DNA of 64,000 nt from Amyelois transitella (taxonomy: Eukaryota > Arthropoda > Insecta > Lepidoptera > Pyralidae): positions 9,037,501-9,101,500 of the forward strand of contig NC_083525.1 of the NCBI RefSeq assembly GCF_032362555.1. Reading direction: 5' to 3'. Numbering within the stretch: the stretch's first letter is position 1; each line of letters starts with the position of its first letter. The notes beneath the pieces are model-generated. The model saw nothing but the letters and a program-made list of their open reading frames with translations, was not told the DNA's origin and did not search any database. A program made the translations under genes and the position numbers. Below are positions 11,264-21,900 of the stretch, in pieces.

Positions 11264-14200
11264 ATGGCTTCCGCAGTGATGAAACTCGAAGCGGAACAGG
11301 AAAGTTGCTGTGTTTGCGGTTCGGACGGTGGCGGTGAGCTAATGACGCCTGAGGAGCACGATACTGCTGCTGGCCCCATGCAGGTGCCTCTGCGGGCCAT
11401 GCTGCTGCATCTCAACAACAACAAGGTATCTAAATCAAGCAGGAAAACGAATGTTTTGGTGATCATAACCTCAAACTTTATTATTACTGTTGGTTTATTT
11501 CACAGATATATATATATCCAGAATAATGAGAATGAAGAACAGCTTTTGATCATTATAATAAACATCTTAAAGTAGTTTTAATTAAGTTTTTTCTAAAACA
11601 TTGTTTTTTGCAGGTGTTGCCTGATGGGCGTCTGTGCTTAAACTGTGTTCGACGTACAATCGACGCCTACGAATTCAGTTCTAACCTCTCAAATAAAGGT
11701 GTTCCTCCATTGAGCGAGAAAATCCGCGCTTTGAGGCGACGGCTTCACGAGTTAACTCAAAAAATTGATGTCTTTATTGTTGTGGGAGGGCCCGGAATGA
11801 ATGCGGGGGGTTCCTACAGTGAGGAAGATATTATCATGGTGGATAAAGATGCCCTAGCAGCGGCAACAGCAGCAGATGAAGAAGACTCGGAGAAGTCAAA
11901 GAATGCCCGTGGAGAAACTGTGTATCAGTGTACTGTGTGCCCACTTTCTTTCCAGGTATGTTTTATCTTATTATGAATTATTTATTGTTTGTTAGACAGA
12001 CCTGTGGCTGTTCCATAGTAGATTAGGAGATGTCTTGTCCAAAGTCAGGTGGGTGGGTGTATGTGATGTGATATCGCTAGCCAGCTGGTGTCCAAATTCT
12101 TTTGTATGTATCTATCTGCACAGAGAAAAGAATAAGAAGTATGCAGGGATCATGATTAAAACAGTTGACCTTACGTTCCAGCGTGTATCAGAGTACCGCG
12201 AGCACGCGAGCTCGCACCCGGCGACGGCGCTGCACTCGTGCTGGAGTTGCGGCGCGCAGTTCTCGTCGCGCGCGGCCGCCCGCGAGCACGCGCGGCTGCA
12301 CGAGGCGGACCGCGCGCTCATGTGTTATCTGTGCCAGGCCACTTTTCAGGTAGGTTGGTGTTTTAGGATAAGTGTTTTGAAGAAAGATGAAATAGCTGTT
12401 CAGCCAAATAAAGTTGTAACTGAACATATTTGAACAATTAAAAAAACTTGTTTGCTCTTATATATGTCTGAATTTATCTTAGGAGTATTAGAAATAATAT
12501 AAAAAAGTCAATAAGAAAGAACACTGGTTTTATTCTTTAAGAGTTTATTAAAATTTTGCATGATAATATGTAATTGCCAAACTACTTTGTTTGTCTGGTA
12601 TCCCTGCAAATGTTCATAATATAATCTATATCATGTAAAATAACTTTTGAATATGAGAAAATTTGGAAGGTGGACTCTGAACCCTTAGGCATTGCAGTAG
12701 ATAACTGGGAATCAACCAGCAAAGTTAATAGAGATTCAACGTTCCTGTGTGCCCGCAGTCGCCGTGGGAGCACCGCCGCCACTGCGCGGGCTGCGCGGGC
12801 GGCGGCGCGTGCCCGCTGTGCGGCGCGCGCGTGTTCTCGCGGCCCGCGCTGGCGGCGCACGCGGCCGCCGCGCACGGCCGCGGCGCCGCGCCGCCGCTGC
12901 TGTGCGCTGTCTGCTTCAAGGTCAGTCTCACCGCCGCGCCAGTGGAAACCGCGGACTGAACTGTCCCCTATTATGAGCGAGATAGCAGGGGTCATTTTGT
13001 TTTTGAATTTTAAGTTTAATTTATTTGTTTTGATGTTCTTATTTTATTGAATAATCATTCGCAGGTAGCGACAGTGTTCTTAGCAAAACAACTAATAGTA
13101 TCAGTTTTGGTGAGAACTCTGTCGCAATCTGTGTGTGACGTCATCCCCCCTAAATATGAGACGTATAACACAAAACCAAAGAGGTTCTCCTTCCGAGAAC
13201 TTAATTCTCTGCAATTAGGCCACCTGCGACTTTTTGCATAAAGGGTAAAATATAGCGGCTACAATCCCGTGATTCGGCCCGTATAACCGCAAGGTGGTAA
13301 GTAAGGACACCGTATTGCAACGTTGCAGGCGTTCGAGGCGGAGGAGGACTACAGCGCGCACGCGCTGGCGCACCGGCGGGCCGACCACTTCGTGTGCGGC
13401 TACGACGGCTGCATACTGAGGTTCGGCACCAGGTGAGGGGATCACATTCTATACACTACTAGCGGTCCCGGGAAACGTTGATTTTCCATATATATTTTTT
13501 TAAAGTTATTTCTAGTTCAAAAAAGGAGGTTAAGGGTGGATAACCCTTACCACTAAGGGGTATGAAAAATAGAATGATCGATTCTCAGACCTACTCAATA
13601 TGCTCACAAAATTTCATGGGAATCGGTCATGCCGTTTCGGAGGAGTACGGAACGAACATTATGACACGAGAATTTTATATATAAGATTACTGCAGGAGTT
13701 TATACGATATGAGTGCCAGATCTCTAAAGAAAAATATTAAATTAAAAAATCACAATCACAAACAGAGAAAAAGAGCATATATAAAATACACATGTTAAAA
13801 ATTTAATAACACTAAAAAAAAATAATTTAAACCTGACTACAAAAAACACTAATAGCTAAAAATTAAACTAACAGTACGGTTAAATATATATTTTAGCATT
13901 TATATTTAGTAAATTTGTATTTTAGCGGGGCATTGAGTTTAAAAACGGCGTACGAAGTCGCGAGCAAAAGCTAGTCTTCCTATAAAATTTGATAATATTT
14001 TTTTCTGTTAAATTTGTGCATGATTTCGGATCCAGTCAGTGTATCCATAATGTTGTACTTTGTCGCCAGAACCAACCTGCTGTCGCACATCCGCGCGGCG
14101 CACGCCAGCGCGCCGCCGCCGCCCGCCCCGCGCTGCGCGCAGTGTGGCCGCACGTCAGTCACTGCTTACTGCTTCTTCCTGCGGCCCCCGCAGCACGCGC

Positions 14201-15478
14201 GCGCGAAGCCGTGTTTATCGCGCAAAAAATAGTCGCTGTCCCGTTTCACGTCATAATAACAAGCGAAACAGCGATAGTTTTTCGCGCGATTAGAATGGCG
14301 TCGCGCGAGCCATGCTAAGGGGGTTGGTGTTGGTCTCAGTTACATCTCTTTGCCACTCCGGAGAGGAGCCCCGGGTGCAACTTAGATCGGGTGAATCCGG
14401 TTTTTATACGAAGCGACTCACATCTGACCTCTGCAAAGTAACCTAACTCATGTTGAATCTTGGTTACACGTCTACCTCACCGAAAGAGCATCGGTTAGCA
14501 CTCTAAGAATCATTGGGACGTGGCTGAGGTAGGATTTAAATTAGTCGCCTCTCTCCTCCCATACGCGTTAAATAGTAAGGTAATTATGAACATATAAAAT
14601 CTGTCTTTTATAGCTGAATATGGTCTACTGTCTTCCAGATTTTTGGTTCTGTCTATCCCGTAAAGAATTGAGACGTGATTATTAAATATTTTGCTTTTCC
14701 AAAAGGTAGGCACAGTGGCGTAGCGTGAGTGTCTGCTACCCGAGGCGGAAGACAATTTTGCCGCCCTTTTATTTAGGTATTTTAATTTGATGTACAGTAT
14801 ACATCATTATAGAGAATTTTTCGACGATAACAGTCATCATTATTTTGCATTATACAGGTTAGATTTTAAATAAATAAGCTTGTCTAAGTTTTATAATCAC
14901 ATTTATTAATACAATTTTTTTTAATTTAACCTATTTCATACCTACATTGATATAACTTAGTTACCTACCTATCACTTAAGATTATTTTATTTAATCTTGT
15001 CTATCATCAAGGTGTACCTACGATATACGATGTAAGGTGTACGACGATAGACAAGATTAAATAAAATCTATTTCTAATTAGAACTAGAACGATACTATAA
15101 TTTTATATTAACGAGTTTTTGTTAGAATTAAAAACAAAACTTTGGTCTTCAATAAAAAAAATATACGTCTACTTTTTTTAAGAGCAAAATTTATTATTTG
15201 TTGTAAAATTTTGCCGCCTCCTAAAAGTGACGCCCGGGGCGGTCCGCCCCTGCCGCCCCCACTACGCTGCGCCACTGCCATAGGCAGAGACCACGTCTTT
15301 CCATTCACGACGACCGGTGCATACTTCTCCAGTAGACTTTTAGTGATAAGGTTCACATAGCTGTATCTACCCCAGGTTCGGGTCGGCGGCTGCGCTGAAG
15401 CGGCACGCGCGCGCGCACGCCCGCGCCGAGGCCGACGACGGCGCCGAGTACCTCGAGATGGACGCGCTGGACGACTGA
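11264..15478 (+). CDS. ZAD domain C2H2 zinc-finger protein, seven fingers
   Basis: Seven exons: 11264-11425, 11614-11955, 12182-12349, 12759-12920, 13329-13432, 14070-14153, 15376-15478 (TGA), giving about 374 residues. The ATG at 11264 (context ttcATGG) is the first ATG in frame. Residues ~15-65 form a zinc-finger-associated ZAD domain, with CxxC pairs at C15/C18 and C62/C65; ZAD is an arthropod dimerisation module. An acidic linker follows, then seven fingers: CTVCPLSF...H3H, CWSCGAQF, CYLCQATF (last ligand Cys, so C2HC), CPLCGARV, CAVCFKAF, CGYDGC (CX4C) and CAQCGRTF. It is a probable nuclear DNA-binding factor with unknown target. Exons 3-7 are extremely GC-rich, giving Ala/Arg-rich fingers. 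Introns split fingers 1, 3, 5, 6 and 7. No one-to-one orthologue is claimed; ZAD-ZnF families expand rapidly. Confidence 0.92.
13466..13974 (+). mobile_element. Repeat cluster ending in a Helitron-type 3' terminus
   Basis: It begins with 'actagcggtcccgggaaacg' and the lepidopteran repeat words 'gggtggataacccttac' and 'gccgtttcggaggagtac'. It finishes with 'acgaagtcgcgagcaaaag' then CTAG|T, as in the Helitron at 22940-23473. The 5' limit is uncertain and two repeats may be joined. It lies wholly in intron 5 of the ZAD gene. Confidence 0.55.
14216..14292. repeat. Fold-back MITE-like element (family D), copy 2
   Basis: Best-preserved copy. The left arm (tatcgcgcaaaaaatag, tcgctgtcccgtttc) pairs with the right arm (gcgaaacagcgatag, tttttcgcgcgatta). 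It lies about 60 bp after exon 6 of the ZAD gene. Confidence 0.75.
14325..14500 (+). repeat. Interspersed repeat B, partial
   Basis: It shows the B-family words 'tccggagaggagccccggg', 'tacgaagcgactcac', 'tctgacctctgca' and 'gagcatcggtta'. A fragment of repeat A in minus orientation follows at about 14605-14680 (gtctatcccgtaaagaattg). Both are in the last ZAD intron. Confidence 0.65.
14984..15067. repeat. Inverted repeat, 22-bp perfect arms
   Basis: The arm at 14984-15005 (attttatttaatcttgtcta...) is the exact reverse complement of 15046-15067, around a 40-nt spacer. It could fold into a hairpin in the pre-mRNA of the ZAD gene. No family was recognised. Confidence 0.85.
15276..15330 (+). repeat. 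Fragment of interspersed repeat C
   Basis: It holds 'ataggcagagaccacgtctt' and 'gtgcatacttctcc', both C-family words. It is just upstream of the last ZAD exon. Confidence 0.45.
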
Positions 15479-15542
15479 CTCGGCAGTATTCGACGCCGCA
15501 GAATAGCGCGACCTGCCGCCGAATCAGGTCGGATGAAAACTC

Positions 15543-15548
15543 AATAAA
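15543..15548 (+). terminator. Polyadenylation signal of the ZAD zinc-finger gene
   Basis: AATAAA lies 65 bases after the TGA stop at 15476-15478, a suitable distance for 3'-end processing. Confidence 0.6.
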
Positions 15549-15899
15549 ATAATGACTTTATTACCAAATACATTAAAGTTAGAATGCAAAGACCTGCTAT
15601 TTCGCTTGTAACATTTAGCGGACCGTTCAGTTCATAAAATTTTGTGTGTATATCTAGACTAAGAGTTCAAAAACAAACAAGGCAAAACTATGTTCAAGTT
15701 AACTGATGTTACTTTTTATTGCAATGTTTTCCTGTAATATTTCTCTATCGTTTGACCATTTTTTTCTATTTTTCAGATGGCACGATTAAAACCACATTAC
15801 TTATCGATATTCTACTGAGTTATGACGGTTAATATTTATAATTTGCTATTTATCCGCTGGAAGACGAGTGTTAATGTTATAAAATAATAAGGTTCATTT

Positions 15900-15985
15900 T
15901 GTTGTGTATTGGAAAGGCGTACGGAATGAGGAACACTGACTGATGATAATATGTACTCGTTATATTTATTGTGTAATTTGTAAAA
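15900..15985 (-). repeat. Truncated 3' LTR
   Basis: It matches the first ~90 bases of the LTR at 17532 once the nested MITE there is removed: tgttgtgtatt ... gaggaacactga ... atgtactcg ... tttattgtgtaatttgta. The rest of the LTR is absent, so the deletion that removed pol also removed most of this LTR. Confidence 0.7.
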
Positions 15986-16008
15986 TTGGTATTATTGTCT
16001 CCAATTAC

Positions 16009-16254
16009 CTACTGGAGATAATAATGCGTATATGTGCGTAATTTTAATGAAGTACTTGTTAATTTCAAATTGGGAAAATGTTTGTAAAAATATTCAGCCG
16101 AACATGTGGTGACAGCAGCACCTGTATCTATTTGTAAGTTATGTATTTTTCCATTTAACTGTAGTGAAATGTAGAATTTATCATCATTTTGTACTTGGAT
16201 ATTTTGAAGTATAATGTAGTTTGTGTATTTCATATATCTCTTCATCCGGATCAC
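16009..16254 (-). pseudogene. Retroviral-type aspartic protease remnant
   Basis: A short minus-strand ORF with the protease active-site segment IDTGAAVTTCSAEYF, in which DTG is the catalytic motif of retropepsins. It is out of frame with the upstream gag pieces and has no polymerase after it. It is a non-functional fragment of the LTR element. Confidence 0.8.
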
Positions 16255-16442
16255 TATCTATTTCTATTTCAATTTGTCAACCTTTGTTCAAACGAAATTT
16301 GCCGAGATAAAATAAAATAACTACGTGTTGGTAAATAAAAATAAAACTATAATATAAAAACTCAAAACATAAACATATCGTGAGTAATTCCAATTCATGA
16401 CAACCATTGTGAAAAAATTAACAAAAGAAGATCATTTTCTCT

Positions 16443-17423
16443 TCACTTGAATATTAACTTTTTGTAAGCGGCCAGTGTGCTATACAATTTTAAACAACCT
16501 TTAAAACAAACTGACTGTATATGTCCTTTGACTTTACAATTTTTGCAGAATAATTTGTCTTTCAGTTTACATTTTCTTGCTGTATGGTTTGTTTTGCCAC
16601 AGCAGAAACATTTAATATTATGTTTTTCTTCTGCATTTTCATTCTTATTGTATGTATTTCCATTGTATTTATTTTCCTTCTTTTTGTATAGTGAAACTTT
16701 ATTTATATTTCCTTGTATTTCGGTGCCCATCTCCTTCGACTCAGTTTTTGATGTTATAGAGACATAGCAATTTTTAAAATGTCCTCAAATTTAGTTTCAG
16801 GTGATTCTTGAAGTAGCCTTTCCTTTATTTCAGAACTGCGTAGCCCTCTAACGAACTGCACCCGCGAGTGAGTTTCAAATGTTGTTTTTCTACAATGATT
16901 GCAGATAAAATTGCATTTTCCACCTATTTCTTTCAATCCAGCGACATAATTTGCAATACTCTCATACTCTTGCTGGGTACGAAGGCAAAACTTATGTTGT
17001 TGGGTAACCTCACCAGGTTCTGGGGCAATATGGTTACTTAGAATTTTCACCAAGTCGTTGTATGTTTTTGATTCCGGTGTACTCGGAGCTGTAATGTTTT
17101 TCAATAGCTGAGTGTTTGGGACCGATACAATTCAGAAATATTTGTAATTTTGATTACTCGTTGGTTACGCCCTTCAATGTAATGTCATTTTGTAATCGTT
17201 GTAAATAACTTTTAAATGATCCGTTGATTTCATCATATGGCTGTAATGAAATGCCAGTAATGGGTTTTGTATCTTTATCCATTAACGCTTGTTGTAATTT
17301 TTGTTGTTCCTGCACACCTCTCATAGCTTCCACCATCTGAGCCAGATGTGCGATTTGCGTAGCCTCCATTGCTACTGATTTTGAACCCGTGGATTCACGG
17401 ATACCTAAGTTAGGTGGATGCAC
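16443..17423 (-). pseudogene. Broken gag of the Mag-like element
   Basis: Three successive minus-strand ORFs in different frames (17423-17154, 17104-16754, 16730-16443) together look like one gag. The first opens after the leader and has SLQPYDEINGSFKSYLQRL. The second carries a capsid-like region (YVAGLKEIGGKCNF, RVQFVRGLRSSEIKERLLQE). The third holds two CX2CX4HX4C zinc knuckles, CFCCGKTNHTARKC and CKNCKVKGHIQSVC. Frameshifts and stops separate them, so it is not a working gene. Confidence 0.85.
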
Positions 17424-17517
17424 TGGTCACAAACTTTTCACTTTTGACGTGGCTGTCACGGCGTGCTCGCGTCACCGGCCATTGTACAGTTTTCTTGTTC
17501 CCTTCGTATCGTTTACG

Positions 17518-17530
17518 ATCCTCGTCGCCA
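17518..17530 (-). promoter_or_regulatory. Primer-binding site of the LTR element
   Basis: On the minus strand TGGCGACGAGGAT starts one base after the 5' LTR end (...ACAACA at 17532). The terminal TGG is the complement of the tRNA CCA end, and the rest fits the acceptor stem of tRNA-Ser(GCT), whose 3' end reads ATCCTCGTCGCCA. The tRNA match comes from memory of eukaryotic tRNA-Ser. Confidence 0.75.
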
Positions 17531-17531
17531 C

Positions 17532-18160
17532 TGTTGTGTATTAGAAAGGCGTACTGAATGAGGAACACTGATTATACATGGTGACATTTAAAACAACTGC
17601 ATCCTTTTAAACATAGACTAAACCCATGCTTCTGAGCCGTTTGAGCCTATTTTTATTAAAATTAAACGTCATCATTTTCACATTTAAAAAACCCTCAAAA
17701 ACTCATCACACGCTTTATTAAAGACCAATACCACAAAAAGAAATTAAAACTAAACATGTAAATAAATGTCTGAAAAATAAATTATTTTTCTAGTATCAAG
17801 ATCAAGTACAGAGTTGTCGAGATCGCTCAGCTCTGAATCTTACGCGTCGCTTTTCCGCCGGCCGGGGTGATATGACGTATGTAGGATGTATGGATTTTGA
17901 TACTTTCATTTTTTTTTCGTACTTTCTGAAATATGAACCGATATTTCTTTTAACGTTTTTAAATATCCTTTAGATGAGTACACTTAACAGTAAAATTTAC
18001 GCAGTTGAATTAAAAGTCACCTGTATGTACTCGATGTATTTATTGTGTAATTTGTACAATAATATGTAGCATCTATGTAATGGCTGACATCATGAATCCT
18101 CATTTCCGACAGGTCCGTGTAGGTAGCGCTCGGGTATATACAGTAAATAAAATAATTTTT
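17532..18160 (-). repeat. 5' LTR, interrupted by a MITE
   Basis: Plus-strand TG... at 17532 corresponds to the LTR's terminal CA on the minus strand. The LTR is split at 17577-18023 by a TA-inserted element and resumes with 'tatgtactcg', which also follows the same position in the other LTR. The outer edge near 18160 is estimated. Confidence 0.7.
17577..18023. mobile_element. Tc1/mariner-type MITE, copy 1 (nested in LTR)
   Basis: 447 bp flanked by TA on both sides (17575-17576 and 18024-18025). The ends are catggtgac... and ...gtcacctg, inverted complements apart from one extra base. No transposase ORF is present. It is collinear with 22484-22921 over its whole length. TA duplication plus short inverted ends indicate a non-autonomous Tc1/mariner-like element. 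It is younger than the LTR it interrupts. Confidence 0.85.
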
Positions 18161-18390
18161 CAACATCATATTTTCTTTTATTCTAAGACTAGATTATAAT
18201 ACATCTTCGTATAAAACAAATGTAATAAGAAATCCATACCTAAGTAATAAATTAACTATCTAATAAATTCATAGCGTACAAAATTAGCGCGATTCAGAAC
18301 TCGCTCGCATTTAACAAAATATTAATCACAAAAAAATATGTACGAATTGTCACTGTTTATATTTTTAAATTTAAAATGTATACAGTATGT

Positions 18391-18490
18391 ATACATACAT
18401 ACATAAAATCACGCTTCTTTCCCGGAGGGGTAGGCAGAGACTACCTCTTTCCACTTGCCACGATCCCTGCATACTTCCTTTGCTTCATCC
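18391..18490 (+). repeat. Interspersed repeat C, partial
   Basis: A (catacata)n lead followed by 'aaaatcacgcttctttcc', 'ggaggggtaggcagagac', 'ccacttgccacgatccctgc' and 'atacttc'. It lies in the spacer after the LTR element and before the ALKBH7 3' end. Confidence 0.75.
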
Positions 18491-18777
18491 GATTTTATAT
18501 GACAAACAAGCGCCATAGAAACCGTAAAATATAGATACATATAATTTTTTTTTAAATAAAATTATGTGCGGTATTATCATACGATTGCGGTACTATCATT
18601 ACTACATTTTGAATCGCGCCAATGTGAATTTGTACATTTTAACAATCTATTTATACATTATCATAAGGCACAGTTTACGATAAGACAGGTGCCTTATCAA
18701 TATCTTTTAAACATAACCCTTCTTTTGACGTCGGTTAAAAACACCAGCCCTCATAGCATAGCACGCGCGACGCAATT

Positions 18778-18846
18778 GTTATCGCGTGAAAAGAAAAACT
18801 ATTGCTGTCTCGTTTCACTTCACAATGAAAAGCGAAACGGCGTCGC
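18778..18846. repeat. Fold-back MITE-like element (family D), copy 3
   Basis: The arms 'ctattgctgtctcgtttcac' and 'gaaaagcgaaacggcg' mirror copies 1 and 2. It lies 56 bp beyond the stop codon of ALKBH7, so it may be within its 3' UTR. Confidence 0.65.
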
Positions 18847-18901
18847 GTCTGCCACGCCAAGGGGGCTGTTGTACTCGCCCGTTATCCTCCCCCGGGCGAG
18901 C

Positions 18902-21900
18902 CTACTCGGTGCCGGCGGGCGCGGGCTGGCTGCGCGTGATGAGCGCGAGCCGGCGCGCGCGCCGCAGCACGGCGCCGCGCCACGCGCTGCGCTCCGCGGG
19001 CAGCACGGCGTGCGTGAACTGGTAGCGGGCGCAGCCGCTGCTCACAGGGACATACATACAAATAATATCACGTGAACATGCCTTGCGGGGCAGACAGAGA
19101 CAACAATCTTAAAAATTTATAGTGAAATTGAGGTTCAAATAAGGCCAGATTGTCTACAAGAAGAATCCCAAGTTCATTAGCCTTTCCCTTAGTCGCCTTT
19201 TACTTCATCCATGGTAAAGCTATGGAGACATATACAGAAAATTTAATATTGAGTCTTTTTACATTCTTAAATGAATATGTAAAAAAATACTGTATCGTAT
19301 TCCTGGTATAAGTTTTGATGTCTGTCGTCACCTCCCTGGAGAGAAGCTTGGCGAGAGAGATAGTTACAGCCTTCGTATGGCCACGCAATCAAGATGCATT
19401 CCAAAATTACCAAGACCTTCCTAATTCTAACTGAACCTGAATCTGAATTGTTTCCAATGAAACAATTCCCACCTGGTCATAGACGCACCTAGGGCTCTAT
19501 AAAGATTTAAGGACGCAACCGGGACTGACGCCAGGAGGATTTCAATTCTCATTTCAGCAGTTATTCTTCGTCATACAACAGCATCAAATCGCATTAGGTT
19601 TATAATATCGAGAGCTAGCTCTAAGGATGCCTTACCGCATGATGTACAAGGCGCGCCTCTCAAGCAGCGCGTCCAGCTGCAGGTGCGGCGTCGTCTCGTG
19701 CTGCAAGCGCATCACTGCCGAGGACAGCAAGCAGAGGCCCGCTATCACTTCTCCGCAGAACTGGAAGTTAATAACATCTCTTGTGTGGAAAACTACACTA
19801 TGGATAAAGATACTTAGAAAAACTTCCAAGTTTTATCTGTTAATCAGGGGCTGTGAAGTCTCCAGAGGTCTCTCATCTTGCTCATGAATATTGATATCTT
19901 GCTATATATTATATTATAAGTCACGCATCTTTCCACTTAACACGATCCCAGCATCCTTCTTTCATTTTATCCACATTCATAACTCTCTTCATGCAAGCTC
20001 GTCAGTTTCGGGTACCCCTGACATGACCTTTTACCAGAACGTCTCTGATTTGATCAATGTATGTACATTCGTCAAGGCCTTGCCACTCCACCCGTCCCAT
20101 TCACACTCCCTTTGTTTATTTGTTTAGTCAACCTACTTTCGGTCATCCTCTCGACATGACCAAACAATGAATCTCAACTTTCTCAACATCTCAGCTGAAT
20201 GTTGCCGGTTCTGTCCTGTGAGATATAAAAAGTATTCTCTCGTCTATATTTCTATTCTAAGTTTAGAAAGTTGTGAAGTTGACGTTGTTAAAGAAAATGC
20301 TGCAGTGCAGTTAGTTACCGCTTCTTCTGCACTGACGCCTTGAAAGCGGCAGTAAATTTAGTTTTAAGTAATTTATTTGACGTCAACCAATGTTGTTCAA
20401 AATTTTCCATGTTTTACATGTCAAACTGTCAACAGCATTGAAGGCAACTCACCCGCACAGCATCGATATGAGGCTTGATGAACCCGGCCGCGGCCAGGTC
20501 CAGCACGTGCGCGAGCGGCAGCGGCGCGGCGCCCGGGCCCCGGAACGCGGCCGCGCGCACGCGCCGCAGCACGCGCGCGTTCTCGGGGCTCCAGCCGCTG
20601 TATTCCGTCTCGCGGTAGCCTTGGATGGCCTGGGAATAACACCTCACTGTATTTTACTGTACCTTGTTCTTCTTTCTCCTGGCGTTGGACCCGGATGCAA
20701 CCTCACCTTTCTGGAGAGGAGATTGAAATAGCGACTGATGGCCAGCCCATCGCCTAAATGAGGAATCCCAAGGTGATAAGCACTTGTACAAATACTACAT
20801 ACAACATAAAACAATGATAAATGTTCTGTAGTTTGTACGGCATCTCTCCTCAGACTATGGCGCCTCCAATCAAGCTATGCCACACCTATTTTCATATTTG
20901 AGTACCCTACCATAATCTTTCTGTTTGGAATTCTGAGAATATGAGCTTGTATGAAGTGATTTGTGAATGTGGATGAAACAAATAATAGAATATAGGGATT
21001 GTGGCAATTGGAAAAATTTAGTTTTTACCTTTTCATGAACATATGCAATTTTCTTGAGGTAAAAGTAAATAACTGACTCCGCTCATAGATTATATTTTAA
21101 AAGCCTTATGATGGAAAGTAGATTTTCTGATTAGCTGTTAAAACCGTCATTCAGATCGCTTGCAGGTATATTGGAATACCTATCACCTGGTAGTACCAGC
21201 CGTTACGTTGGTTAAAACACCATCATCAATTGGTTCATGAGAAAACGCAGCCTAAACCATTTCGTATTTGAATTCTCAATACTTAAGTAAGATTTAAAAA
21301 TAATTCCAATCAATATCTTACATTATCCCAATGATCAAACTCATATCTCATTCTTTTGAGGCGGGGCTCCAGCTCCTGCACCAGTGAAGCCTCCTCTGCC
21401 TCCGTCACAAAGTTAGGCAGCACCCGCATGTCTCTCAGCACCGCAGACCGCAATTCTGGCTGCTCTGACTCCGGCCATGAGGGCAAGATTTCTACCAAGG
21501 ATGGATCTGCATCTGAAAATTTGAATTATTGTAAATACTATTCTTTTGATCACATTTTTATGAATCACTGGACAGAGACAAAACTGCTAAAGCTTTAAGC
21601 TGGATAGCTCACAGCCATTATACATTATATGTATATGACATTATAGCCCTTTGCAATAATGAAGAATCTCAAGTAAGGAATCTATAAGAGAAAAAAAACA
21701 GCTGGCACGAAAAATGTTTGATTTCTTTTTTTTTATTTAACTTCTATCATTTATTATTATTATTTATTTATATTTTATCATTTTAACTATTATTTAACAA
21801 ACTTTTTAATTCCCTAGCACCGCTGTCTACTTGTTATTTTAAATATGTATCCTTCATATTGAATGGCAAAGCCTCCTCTGTACTAGTTTCACTGAAAATC

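Larger units (their letters stand above)
15900..18160 (-). mobile_element. Deleted Ty3/gypsy (Mag-like) LTR retrotransposon
   Basis: On the minus strand the order is 5' LTR (18160-17532), primer-binding site, gag, protease, then a truncated 3' LTR (about 15985-15900). The two LTR ends share 'tgttgtgtatt', 'gaaaggcgtac' and 'gaatgaggaacactga', with two differences in about 40 bases. Reverse transcriptase, RNase H and integrase are missing, so it is a deletion derivative. Two CCHC knuckles and a serine-tRNA-type primer site fit the Mag lineage. The outer LTR edge at ~18160 is approximate because no clear target-site duplication was found. Confidence 0.85.

Noticed and set aside
12582..12995. 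Long minus-strand ORF (137 codons) over ZAD-ZnF exon 4
   Set aside because: It is the antisense shadow of the GC-rich coding exon 12759-12920, which has correct splice sites and zinc-finger ligands on the plus strand.
18566..19075. 169-codon plus-strand ORF ending in Arg/Ala-rich text
   Set aside because: It runs through a fold-back repeat and then antisense to ALKBH7 exon 5, which is clearly coding on the minus strand.
20390..20731. 113-codon plus-strand ORF
   Set aside because: Antisense to ALKBH7 exon 3 (20453-20629), extended by repeat sequence.
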